A DNA stretch of 13,113 bases, taken from Phoronis pallida. Its lineage: Eukaryota; Phoronida; Phoronidae. Location of the stretch: NCBI GenBank assembly GCA_028565715.1, contig JAOXYC010177025.1:1-13113 (forward strand), written 5' to 3'. Every line of letters begins with the position of its first letter. Positions within the stretch are counted from its first letter, which is position 1. A program made the position numbers and the translations under genes. Positions 1 through 8,796 of this stretch are shown piece after piece. A model generated the notes under the pieces. It saw only the letters and a list, made by a program, of their open reading frames with translations. It ran no database searches and was not told the DNA's origin.

Positions 1-639
1 GAAATTCTGAGTAAATAGTGGCTGCGTGGTTAAAGGGCTAAAGAGATGGGATAATACAAAATAATCTCAAAACCTTTTTATATAATACATAACTCCCGTA
101 AAAAAATCCAACTGACCATTAATTGATGATTTGATAACAATGATATTCAATACCATTTTCTCAACTCTTTGAGGAGCATACTCTGTGTCAAAAAGGACCT
201 TCATGCTATTTCAGTCTCATTTACAATCACAATCCTAGCCTGGTACCAACTTAACACCTGTACATAAACTCAGAAGCCACTCAATTGGTTGTCTGCCAGA
301 ACTCTACTGAATTTCTGTTTTTTAAAAGATACAATCATATTCACTCTGGTTGTTTAGATAGTTTAGGTAACTAAATGTGTACTCAGACATTTTGGTTTTT
401 TTGCAAAATTAAGGCGTCGCATTTCGGTGGCTCCCAGCTTAGCGGTCCATGACCTTTTGGGAGTCTCCTGATTTATTTATTTGTATATAACTTGTATTTT
501 ATTCTATTCTATTCTATTCGTCTGCACGTAAACACGCGCAAATTGGGTTGTTTTGCTGTCAAACATGCTATGTATTCAAAATGATGTCTTCGTGATCTAC
601 TTTCAGTAAATACAGTTCTTTTCTTTCGTTATCGCTGTG
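1..639. other. Intergenic sequence beyond the 3' end of gene B
   Basis: AT-rich DNA with no supportable gene on either strand. The only structure noted is the retroelement-like segment at about 410-519. Confidence 0.6.
410..519 (+). repeat. Retroelement-like 3' end with (TATTC)n tail
   Basis: A GC-richer stretch with an 8-bp imperfect stem (GGCTCCCA at 429-436, TGGGAGTC at 458-465) is followed by ATTTATTTATTTGTATAT and then four TATTC units (about 498-519). Simple-repeat tails of this type end CR1-like LINEs and SINEs. No target-site duplication was identified, so this is a suggestion only. Confidence 0.4.
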
Positions 640-647
640 GTATAAAA

Positions 648-1085
648 TAGGGCTGAATCGGTACTCGGTACATTACTGAACCAAACCGAAATCTTCAGAC
701 CGGTACGGTACGGTACGCAGACCATGGTGTACCGACGTACCGAAAATCTGCTTGTTTTTGTCAGTCTCCAGTAAAGTATTCTTCAAACTTACAAATAAAT
801 GTGCATTTTCTTCTAAAAGATACATAAATCCAACTGCGGCACTCGACTAAAATATATGTTGTTCTTTCTTTGATGTTAAGTCCTTTAGCGATGTCTGTAC
901 ATGTACCTTTAGTTAGCAACAAATGACGGTCTACATGATGTACTCTACAGCACGATTTGTTTGGAAAACTGCTGGTGTTTTTGTGAATCTTGGTTAAGTA
1001 CTTTGTACCGAATACCGTACCGTACCGAAGCCTTGTGTACCGATACCGTACCATACCGAAACTTTCGTGTACCATTTCAGCCCTA
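648..1085. mobile_element. hAT-type non-autonomous element (MITE), 438 bp
   Basis: Begins TAGGGCTGAATCGGTAC and ends GTACCATTTCAGCCCTA, terminal inverted repeats matching at 15 of 17 positions. It is flanked by an exact 8-bp duplication GTATAAAA (640-647 and 1086-1093); 8-bp duplications and TAGGG-type ends are typical of hAT transposons. Both subterminal regions are crowded with GGTAC/CGGTAC motifs in opposite orientation. No transposase is encoded; the open frames inside are not genes. It lies about 200 bp beyond the stop codon of gene B. Confidence 0.9.
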
Positions 1086-1221
1086 GTATAAAACGCTTGT
1101 TACATCTTATTATGCCGATATTCTGCAGGTTATTGGATTCTCGACAGACTATTTGCGAGATAGCAAAATGTATTTTCTGTGACCAGAAGTGCTTCTTTGA
1201 GTAGTGAGACACCTACCGACT

Positions 1222-1227
1222 TTTATT
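1222..1227 (-). terminator. Candidate polyadenylation signal of gene B (distal)
   Basis: AATAAA on the minus strand, about 62 nt after the stop and before the hAT MITE. Using it would give a very short 3' UTR that excludes the transposon. Confidence 0.45.
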
Positions 1228-1263
1228 GCACGGAGTCTCATTGAGACCCTGTTTTTTTCTGTA

Positions 1264-1269
1264 TTTATT
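1264..1269 (-). terminator. Candidate polyadenylation signal of gene B (proximal)
   Basis: AATAAA on the minus strand, about 20 nt after the TAG stop. It is unusually close to the stop; a second AATAAA lies at 1222-1227. Confidence 0.4.
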
Positions 1270-1288
1270 TAGGACAAACTTTCCCCAT

Positions 1289-1988
1289 CTATTTTTCAAT
1301 ATGCACATATGGTGTGCTGTAATAGTCTGATTCTTCTCGTTTAATATTGCCAGAGTTTTCTAATTCAAAGTAAGAAGGTTCTTGACCTCTTGCCTCACTA
1401 TCTTTTATGTCCAACTTCCTAGCTCGGGGCACTGGCATCGGTGGTGCCGCTGGAAGTTCACGGTTGTTTCTATTTTGCCGTCTTAATTCGGAAGGCAATT
1501 CAGTGTAAATAGGCTCAATATCAATTGCCTTGTTTCGAGAGTTATCACCACGACCATCAGATTTTGGTGTACGGCTCTCCCTCAATGCCGTATAGCTTGG
1601 TGCATAACCCTGCTGGTCACTTTTCTCATAAAGGTTTGCACCCGTTGGCTTTGCTAGATTTTTAGCTACCATGGGGTCGGCATAATGATAGATGTCTGCA
1701 TTTGTTGATGGTTTGTCACCATCTGCGTATGCTTTACTGTTCTGTCCCATATTTTCCAGTGTAGCATATTGTTGAAGGTTTTTTGAGCTGATCCCCCTTT
1801 GCAGGCTTGTGTATCTGGCATCTTCATTTGGTTCATTGTAAATGTCTTCACCATTATTGTACTCTGTGTCATATGCCTTGTTACTATGTCCGCCTGCTGG
1901 TCGGTCAGAAACGTTGTTTCTCTTGCTTGTTTGGTTGGCATGGCGTTTTCTATGAAATGGGGAGTAAATGACATAAGTATTGTAATTT
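1289..1988 (-). CDS. Gene B exon 6: tyrosine-rich cytoplasmic tail
   Basis: Residues 436-668 and the TAG stop. The tail starts RNYNTYVIYSPFHRKRH and has 19 Tyr in 233 residues. YxxL/I motifs are YTSL (495), YATL (510), YTAL (568), YTEL (597), YFEL (642) and YVHI (663). YxxP motifs are YNEP (486), YADP (538) and YSTP (659). A YxN motif is at 479, and a Pro-rich PAAPPMPVP stretch at 615-623 could bind SH3 or WW domains. YxxL can serve both as an SH2 ligand and as an endocytic YxxPhi signal. No folded domain is seen. The acceptor is GCTATAAAAG|AAAT. Confidence 0.86.
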
Positions 1989-4900
1989 CTTTTATAGCAA
2001 GAACATGCGGCAATTGTTAATGAAATCATATAGTTTACAAATTTTTTATAAGTAAAGAATTCATGTTTGAAACCATCATTTGAGAAATATAAACTGATAA
2101 TTATTTTTCCATAGCCTTTTCTAATATCGAGGTGCATTCAAGGGTAACTGAAATTACATAATGTACTGATCTATTTTGTTAATGATCATTGTACTGGTAT
2201 ATCAGGTAAAATCTTGCATAACAAATTTGTCTTCCCAATATCACCATGGAAACCAACTCATCAGTGAGATAGATATAGGTTGCCATGACAATCATCTCAT
2301 CCGTTGCATTAATTGAAAACAATGTTGTTACAAACAGTATGTGTCATGGCTCACCTATACCAGAAAAAAACTCCTATTAGCGTAACTATGACAACCACCG
2401 TGATTATGGCACCTACAATTCCTCCTATTAAATCTCCTGAAAATAGAAAAATCAATCTTCATCCAGGGTTGCTGCAGTGATTTGAGAAACGCATTTAATA
2501 ATTGACTTATTCATGATTTAGCAACAGTGCACAGTTATCGTTTTACTCAAAATGTTGTTGTATATGTAGTCAACATAAATTAATTAAATAAACGTTTTAA
2601 TCAATTTTTCACAATTTTATTCTATGATTGGAGAACATTCAAAATGAATATCAAGATCTCAATTCTTCTGCAAACCTTGATTTTGCGTCATTCCACCCAT
2701 GGTTCCATTAACCCCGTCTACACCTGTTGTCAGCCTGCTTGATATTGTCACCACTTCTGGTGGTAATGTCGGCCATTTTGATGTTGTTTTATCACCTGGT
2801 TGTTCAGATGCTGCTGTAGAAGTTGTAAGTTCTTCCTTACCTGTAGTCTGCCTGGCTGTAGATGATGGTGAGGTCGGCCATCGTGTTGTAGTTTTTCCAA
2901 CAGGTGGCTCAGTTGTTGGCATTAAGGTTGTTGCCACAGATGGTGTTGTAACTGCAGCTGTGGGTTTCATTGTTGTTGGTTTCCTTGTTGTTGTTGGCAT
3001 TTCAGATGGTTCCATGGTGGTGACAATGGGAACAACTTCCTTACATTCACCAAAAACATTGGACATACTCTTAAACAACAATGCAAAGCGCCCACCGTCA
3101 CTGCTCATTCGATTCTCAAAGATGATCCTAATTTTCCTGGCTTTAGAACTCGTAGTGAAAATATTCACTAGATACTGGCAGTAATATGGTTGGATGAGAA
3201 ATGGAGATTCAGCTCTCAAAGACCTATAGAACTCCAGCGTTACTGTCTGCTGACAGTTTGCTATGTCCATAAGGTTCATTTCAACAATTCTCAGAGAGAT
3301 GTCTTGACGTGTGTTTGTTTGCATCAACGTACATTGGTACTTGCGGTTGCTGGTAGACGCCTCTGTTGGCCGTGGATAGTTGTCATTGGTGATGAGACCA
3401 TGTTGATAGCTGATACTGGTTCTTGATGTGATACTGTATTGTTCTGATTCTGAAAAATGATACGAGAAATATGGTTCAATTGTTTTCTGTGTTTTGTACA
3501 AAAAGCAATTGTGACAAAAGCTTTTAATTTTTTTTGTCAACGCTTCCTCTATTTAATTCATTTTAGGTGGCATTTTCTCATAACAGTTTCTTAAGGCTCA
3601 GTATCTTTATTGAAATGAGTGGTATCTTATGGCAGAGTCTTGTTAATTATTCAAGAATTGTTTGGTCGATATGATGATGTGTTTTACCCTAGGAAACAAT
3701 AGTCTGTCACAGGATTTAGAATTGCCAAAACTGTTAATTGAAAAAGCGAGCTTGTGTGTCAGCCTAAGTGCTACAAGCAATGTCTTGTTCAATGAAAGCA
3801 TATGAAAGGAGCATTTTAAAAGTATCTACTGCATTTTTTCCTGATGCCATCATCATTAGAAATATGTGACAACAGCTTTTAAATGCTTGATATATTCTTC
3901 TCAATACAAATTCACAATTTAAAAGCATATATTTCTTACTGATAATTTGACCATAGACAAATAAAATGCATTGTAAAAATTTCTGCACATCAATTCAAAT
4001 AGAAAAATCTTGATTGAAAGCATTTTGGAGCAGTTGGTGATGTCTAACAATGGATCTCACCTGGTACACATATGTACTGGATACTCAAGAAGTTACTGTA
4101 CAGTGTGTTGGGGTCTCCTGGTTGACGGCACTTTGGAGGAAGACCAAGTTGACTGACTTGGATAGCACCACAAACCCTCTCTCCGGAACACAGCTTGACT
4201 GTTCTGTCGTACAACACCTGATAATATAAGTTGTGTACAGTTGGCAAATTGATTTAGTGCACTTTCTATCCAGCTTTTCATAACATTACCCCTTCCCATT
4301 GAAAATTTGCTCATGCCTCAGGGGATTCAAATTTAAACAACACATCTCATGAGTTGTGCATATCTATTCAATACAATTATAAATAACTAGATGAGTGACC
4401 CGCGTTTCGCTGCGGGGTGTGCGCGTGCTTCCCACGTGCTTCGCACGTGTACTTCGCACGTGTACTCCCCTTGCACATGCACACCCCGTTACCTTGACCC
4501 ACCTCGACTTTTACCAACTTTTCCAGCGCTTCGCGCGCTCTTGCCCATTCGGGGTGTGCGCGTGCTTCGCACGTGCAAACCCTGTGCACATGTACACCCC
4601 ATTGCCTTGTACAATCTCGACTTTTCCCGACTTTCCGCGCTTCGCGCGAAACTGCACGTGCAGGCACGTGCGGGGTGTGCGCGTGCTTCGCACGTGCACA
4701 CCCCGTGCACTTGCACACCTCGTCACTTTGAGTCACCTCGACTGTTCCAGCGCTTCGCGCTGTCAAAACTTGCGGAAAGACACACAGACACACAGACACA
4801 CATTTTCATACTTATATATTAGATTATAAATCTGTTCAAGCAACTATTTTGGTCACATCAAGTGACCTATAATTCCCTCAACTGAAGAAAATGTTTCTAC

Positions 4901-5979
4901 AATATTTTTCAAAAAACCTACTTGTTGGTGCTGTTGTAATGGTAGCCTGCAGGCAAACGACCATGTGGTGTATGGGTTGCCATCACAATCATCTAAGCCA
5001 TATTCTCCGCCAGTGATGAATATGGTGGAGCCAGGGGGACACTCCAGCTTCAAGTGTCGGTGAGGGTTGAGAATACACTTTTCTGATGTTTTTATTGCAT
5101 ATCCGCCTAATTCTGAAAACAAAAGGAATATTTTGTTGATATTTGTACAGGCATTATGTTTTGGAAAAAATTCACAGGTGTGGCTTATTTGTAAAATCAA
5201 TAAACTCCTTCTCACTTCATCATTTTTTTGTGATTGTATTTTGGGTTGGAATGTGTTACTTGTAATTCTATGGTAAAAACAGTAACATGGTTAGGTTATT
5301 AATATTCAAATACTTGAAATCAATTTATATCTCGATCACAATTTTTTTTTAGAAAACATTGTACTCATATGGTAAAACTTTGTAGGAAATATATTTGCTT
5401 CCAAAATGAGTTTCTATTTTTATTACTGATTTTACCATTATTATTTCTCTGTCTTCAATGAGTTTGTATCCTCAAACATCTGTTACAGTGGTGCTTTATT
5501 TTGAACTGTTTTTTTCCTTTTGGAATTCAGCTCAGAATTTGTTGCTTGTAATTTCAAAATGTGTTTTGTCAGGCATATTTCAATCATGAAATGTTTAAAA
5601 CCAGCACAGCTGTTACCGTAAACATAATAAAATTTAAAAAACGGACATATGAGACGTATTCCGGTACAAAATGATAACTATAAAAAAACACCTAAACAGT
5701 TTCGCACGTAGGCATGTTCACTGGTAAAGGACATTATTTCTTGTATCCAGATATCAATGTCTGAAAACCAGTCCACAATATTGCATTATACACAACCAAA
5801 CGGACAGTTTTGGGTTCCAATTAAGTTCTGTGTTAACAACCTTGTTGTCTGATATTACAGCATGTAAAAAGCCTACCTTGACAATGGATGACGTTATCCA
5901 TAGTGCACCATAATATTGTGAACATTAATAAAACCCTCGTCACAACATCAACCTGTTGACGAGGAGCCATCTTTCTCAT
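1289..5979 (-). CDS. Gene B: SUEL-CUB single-pass receptor-like protein, 668 aa
   Basis: Coding exons on the minus strand are 5877-5979, 4922-5112, 4061-4217, 2676-3449, 2355-2436 and 1289-1988, total 2007 nt including TAG. Junction phases are 1,0,1,1,2, all GT-AG. Order: signal peptide (1-33), SUEL lectin domain (about 36-150, eight Cys, split by a phase-0 intron), CUB-like domain (about 155-286), Ser/Thr/Pro mucin-like stalk (287-408), transmembrane helix (about 411-434), tail (436-668) with 19 Tyr. Another in-frame ATG at 5970 has the stronger Kozak context and would give 665 aa; residue numbers here use 5979. The matching order and border phases make it a tandem paralogue of gene A. I infer a lectin receptor coupled to SH2 adaptors, with YxxL/I and YxxP motifs as the evidence. 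Its name, ligand and cell type are unknown. Confidence 0.88.
2355..2436 (-). CDS. Gene B exon 5: transmembrane segment
   Basis: Residues 409-435. It encodes GDLIGGIVGAIITVVVIV then TLIGVFFWY, one clear membrane helix ending next to Arg436. Acceptor is CTATTTTCAG|GAGA (phase 1), donor TATAG|GTGAGC (phase 2). Size, glycine-rich start and phases match gene A exon 5. Confidence 0.88.
2676..3449 (-). CDS. Gene B exon 4: CUB-like domain plus mucin-like stalk
   Basis: Residues 151-408. The CUB part begins QHGLITNDNYP (compare G-x-I-x-SPNYP) and has Cys at 190, 216, 241 and 286. C-x5-LEFYRS and IRIIFENRMSSDGGRFALLF are typical CUB strands; the usual first Cys is missing. From about 287 the chain is Thr/Ser/Pro-rich with KPTTM and KTTTRW elements, a likely O-glycosylated stalk. 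A segment around Trp341 repeats around Trp376. A TGA-ended open frame runs on past the exon, but the donor CAAG|GTTTGC joins in phase to the transmembrane exon. Acceptor is TTTTTCAG|AATC. Confidence 0.85.
3450..4060 (-). other. Gene B intron 3
   Basis: A 611-bp AT-rich intron with GTGAGA donor and TTTTTCAG acceptor. I see no repeat or internal exon in it. Confidence 0.75.
4061..4217 (-). CDS. Gene B exon 3: second half of SUEL lectin domain
   Basis: Residues 99-150, four Cys (108, 114, 128, 148). LCSGERVCGAIQVSQ corresponds to the CxGxxxCxVxVSN block of the family, and the exon ends at the domain's final YICVP. The usual DPC and KYL motifs are not preserved (PPKC, FLS). Acceptor is ATTATCAG|GTGT (phase 0) and donor CCAG|GTGAGA (phase 1). 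Confidence 0.86.
4414..4765. repeat. Three-unit internal repeat rich in CACGTG and short hairpins
   Basis: Unit starts are spaced 137 and 121 bp. Seven CACGTG palindromes lie at 4433, 4444, 4457, 4570, 4655, 4665 and 4691. Short hairpins of the form CGTGC-TTC-GCACG and GCGC-TTC-GCGC recur in each unit. Open frames on both strands here are by-products of repeat composition. Confidence 0.8.
4779..4802. repeat. (ACACAG)n microsatellite
   Basis: Short run of ACACAG/ACAC units at the 3' side of the GC-rich element, probably part of its tail. Confidence 0.85.
4922..5112 (-). CDS. Gene B exon 2: first half of SUEL lectin domain
   Basis: Residues 35-98, four Cys (47, 59, 77, 89). The stretch LKLECPPGSTIFITGGEYG matches the start of SUEL domains, where a YGR motif follows a hydrophobic strand; here it reads EYGL, so the Arg is missing. 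Acceptor is GTTTTCAG|AATT and donor ACAA|GTAGGT. It ends in phase 0, inside the domain. Confidence 0.86.
5113..5876 (-). other. Gene B intron 1
   Basis: A 764-bp AT-rich intron between the signal peptide and lectin exons. Donor GTAGGC, acceptor GTTTTCAG. Nothing else recognisable. Confidence 0.75.
5877..5979 (-). CDS. Gene B exon 1: signal peptide
   Basis: Starts MRKMAPRQQVDVVTR, then a hydrophobic core VLLMFTILWCTM and likely cleavage near residues 31-33 (VIHCQ). Two in-frame ATGs lie 9 nt apart: 5979 (GACATGA) and 5970 (AAGATGG, better context). An in-frame TAA lies further upstream. The donor is CAAG|GTAGGC, phase 1, as in gene A exon 1. Confidence 0.83.
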
Positions 5980-7451
5980 GTCCACTCCTTGGACCAGCTT
6001 TTCTTATCTCGCTCAGTTATTGTTTATGGCTGATAATCTTTCACAGTCTATTGACACATTCCGTGGATTATTTGACGTCATTGAACCAAAGAGCTAATCT
6101 GTATGACATCAAAGTCTTGCTTCTGGGTTGAGTACATTTGGCTTCCCGGACTCAATTCCATGAAATTTCCGATTCCTCTAACAGCATGATGTCAATTCTA
6201 AACCAAATAAAAAAAAATCCATTTAGTAATTTTGATTCATATCTTTTTTGAAACTCCTACTGCCTGAGCGGCATGGTCAAACCACAATTGTCAAAATGTT
6301 GGAGTTGTATGTTGAAATTGGCAGTTATAACTTGCCTGAGAAAGGAAACCAGCCTATTATTACCCAAATTAGTTTTAACTTTTACTCATTTCCTGCCAAA
6401 ATTGGTTGGTCAATTGTTTTTTTGACCACCTTTTTGCCTGTGCAATGTGGTCTAAACCTCCATCAGTGTACTTACTCCCACCACAGGAAAGACATCCTAT
6501 TTTCTGATAACTTGAGATATTAAATGCACCTGCTGGAATCGATTAGAGAAATCCCTTTTAGTGGGAGGGAAGGTCAGAGGTGAATTATTTGATAACTAAT
6601 AAATGGTGTAATGTTCTAGATTGTCAAATATTTACTAGCTGATAACAGGCTGAGCCATTTCTTTGATGAATTTATCTTTTGATTCCAATTGAAAATTTGT
6701 TGAAGGCTATTTGTAACTCCGGTCCTAAATTTACAAAATTCTTTTTTGTTAATGAAATATTATGAAGTAATAAGAATATTTTATTTTAAATTTGTTTTTG
6801 TAGTAGAGAAACATTTCATATAAACTTTATAAGAAGAGACAGAATTATCTAAAACCTTATTAGGGTATTTTTCAATTGAATTTTCATTATTACATTTATT
6901 TTTCATTATTTCTTCAAGTTCCGTAAAACGTCTTTGACAGATAAACAGCTAGATGTCAACACTTTGTTTATCATCCCTATTTCTATAAGTGAAACTTAAT
7001 GTCTCATCTACTTATCAGTAGTTCTAAAGACAAGCAATAACAATGGTGATACCAAAACATATTTTGTGGAGTCTGAATTCAAATTTGCATGAAAAGACAA
7101 CACCATTTTAATTTTTCAGTTTTTGCTTATTTTTTACAGTATCTGTTTTTCTAGACTGATAAAAACCTCTGATTCCTAACAATAATAATAATAACAAATA
7201 ATCCAAACCTACCTGTCTGAAATCCTTTGCAAGAATCTCTATCTTCTCTCCATCCCAATTCTTACGTATCCTCTCAAAATACATTTAATTGTGATTGGCT
7301 AAAGTGTGTCATCAGGTAAGCTCGGATATATGATCAATAGAGGTCACAAGTTTTTCCGTTATCTCATGCTAAATTTGATGAAGCTTCATACATAATGTTT
7401 CCATGGTAACGTGTACAGGTTAATTGTCTCAAAATGCTACTATAGGGTTCC
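5980..7451. other. Intergenic region, promoter side of gene B
   Basis: About 1.5 kb of AT-rich DNA that must contain the promoter of gene B. The CRE palindrome is the only regulatory motif I would point to. A small hairpin (GGTTGGTCAA at 6404-6413 with TTGACCACC at 6422-6430) and an (AAT)n run at 7181-7193 are the other structures. No credible gene on either strand. Confidence 0.6.
6073..6080. promoter_or_regulatory. Full CRE palindrome upstream of gene B
   Basis: TGACGTCA, the complete consensus for CREB/ATF-type bZIP dimers, lies 94-103 bp upstream of the two candidate start codons of gene B. A half site TGACG lies at a similar distance upstream of gene A (11556-11560). No TATA box is assigned. 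Confidence 0.45.
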
Positions 7452-7628
7452 GTTTAATTGGCAATTGTTTCAGTTGAATTATTTATATTGCTTGGATTTT
7501 TTTATTGAACTTTTCATAATAAAATGACTCATGGTTTGTCTGAATGGGTTGGTTTAATTGGCAATTATTTCAGTTGAATTGTTTATATTGCTTGAATTTT
7601 TTTATTGAACTTTTCATAATGAAAATGA
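7452..7628. repeat. Direct repeat, two ~76-bp copies with 100-bp period
   Basis: Copies at 7452-7527 and 7552-7628 both run from GTTTAATTGGCAATT to TTTTCATAAT and AAAATGA, differing by three substitutions and one single-base indel. The 24-bp spacers do not match. A local tandem duplication is the simplest reading. Confidence 0.88.
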
Positions 7629-8243
7629 TTTTAGGTGTCAGTGGATTAAAAATATGCAAATTTCACTTGTGCAAAAATATTTATTAGTGCTAATTATCTG
7701 TCATGCAGTGTAAAAATCTATCTGGTTCAACATTTCAAATTAAATGGATAAAATGGTAAATTTTCATTTTTAAATTAAAACCAGTTTTCAAGCTCAGTTT
7801 GAAAGTGGATTAAGTGGTTAATAAGATTAAACTTCAATAAATTAGTGCAGATTGATTTTTATCAGAGTTTTATTATATCAGAACTTTATAAGGCTTCAGC
7901 TTTTCTATCTTGGGAACTATTAGCCACCTGTTTCACAAGATCTTTCTTCATTGATGAAATTATTCTTTATATTCTGGTAGTGTGTTCCAAATTGTCACTG
8001 TGTGTGACAATAAACATAAGATGTCAATTATGTACCACCGTTTGTATTATAAACAATAAGTTAGTAAAAGATTTATGTTCTTGTCATAAAATTACAAGAA
8101 CTCAAGTTGATCATTTTTTGGGCTTCAAGCACATTGTTCTTAATGTTGCTTCAAAGAAAACTTAAAAAAAAAAAAGTACTGAATAACTGACATTCATTTA
8201 TAAGAATTCACAAGAAAGGAACTTCATTGTTTGTTCAATCCAT
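7629..8243. other. 3' flank of gene A
   Basis: AT-rich sequence that includes the 3' UTR of gene A. The first AATAAA on the minus strand is about 370 nt past the stop (7869-7874). A run of 12 A lies at about 8164-8175. No gene supported on either strand. Confidence 0.5.
7869..7874 (-). terminator. Candidate polyadenylation signal of gene A
   Basis: AATAAA on the minus strand, 370 nt downstream of the TGA. Nearer positions offer only weak variants such as TATAAA, so the true 3' end is uncertain. Confidence 0.3.
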
Positions 8244-8796
8244 TCAGAGGTGTGTATCATCGTCATCATCTGCATTGTCATAAATATCTAACTCGGTTTG
8301 TGTTAGTCCCGAATTACGTCTCACTTCTTTAGATTTAATGTAATCATCGGCAGCACTCTGACGCCTAACTTGATTACCATCTATGTCAACGATTTCTTCA
8401 TATATACACTCCTCGTTATCGCTATATCCCGTATGTTCCGGTATATGCTGATTGGTTGAAATTACAGACACTGCATGTTCAGTTAGACCTTGGTATTGGT
8501 CAGGATTTTTGAATGTATGATCCTTCGGAACTAAATATTCTTCATTCGTAGTGTTCTGTGTCTCGTAGAAATTAATCTCATAATCCGACTCAAAATCATC
8601 ATCAAAACTGTCATCATCGTCGAAGTCATTGCTTTCATAGGCTTGATTAGAGAGTCCATGTGGTTGTAATGTCTGTCCGTTGGAATCGTAAGGACTTGGA
8701 CCACTAATGTCTGCTTTAGATATTGTATTCACTGTTTTTGATGTAAGTGTTTGGGATGACAAATTCTTGACCGGTTTTCCGGTTTGACTACGGCTA
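8244..8796 (-). CDS. Gene A exon 6: cytoplasmic tail with phosphotyrosine motifs
   Basis: Residues 331-514 and the TGA stop. Ten Tyr lie in 184 residues, many in acidic context: YLVP (418, Crk-type YxxP), YQGL (432), YEEI (463, the Src-family SH2 consensus) and YDN (503, Grb2-type YxN). Two basophilic kinase sites RRQS and RRNS have Ser at about 478 and 493. Acidic runs lie at about 388-403 and 507-511, and the C-terminus T-H-L fits a class I PDZ ligand. The acceptor is a tandem TAGTAG. I recognise no folded domain; the tail looks disordered. Confidence 0.85.

Larger units (their letters stand above)
4385..4822. mobile_element. GC-rich repeat element inserted in gene B intron 2, 438 bp
   Basis: A sharply GC- and CpG-rich block inside an AT-rich intron, bounded by a 9-bp direct repeat ATTATAAAT (4376-4384 and 4823-4831). 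It starts AACTAGATGAGTGACCCGCG and ends in an (ACACAG)n run followed by CATTTTCATACTTATATATTAG. Three copies of an internal unit begin GGGGTGTGCGCGTGCTTC at 4414, 4551 and 4672. A pentamer TAGAT also occurs near both ends, so the exact boundary could be shifted. No coding capacity and no long terminal inverted repeat, so the class is unresolved. Confidence 0.72.

Noticed and set aside
761-1212. Minus-strand open frames of 104 and 72 codons
   Set aside because: They overlap the hAT MITE and its border, show repeat-derived composition, and match no domain.
1235-1247. GTCTCA-T-TGAGAC inverted repeat past the gene B stop
   Set aside because: Only 6-bp arms; too short to call a terminator or regulatory site in a eukaryotic 3' flank.
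1760-1860. Classical ITAM call for YTSL...YATL in the gene B tail
   Set aside because: The spacer is 11 residues rather than 6-8, so it is described only as ITAM-like.
2659-2675. Continuation of gene B exon 4 to the TGA stop as a secreted form
   Set aside because: A GT donor in the right phase joins to an obvious transmembrane exon that mirrors gene A. A secreted isoform is possible but not needed.
2699-3426. Plus-strand open frames of 161 and 78 codons
   Set aside because: Antisense of the CUB/stalk exon of gene B; the Val/Gly-rich translation mirrors Thr/Pro codons.
4391-4829. Overlapping 140-residue open frames on both strands
   Set aside because: They are open because the GC-rich repeat lacks AT-rich stop codons; their His/Cys/Arg-rich residues just repeat the unit, and they lie inside an inserted element.
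6248-6523. Plus-strand open frame of 91 codons
   Set aside because: It opens at a non-ATG codon in AT-rich intergenic DNA and shows no recognisable motif.
7845-8165. Plus-strand open frame of 106 codons ending at a poly-A run
   Set aside because: Antisense to the likely gene A 3' UTR, AT-driven composition, no domain or splice context.
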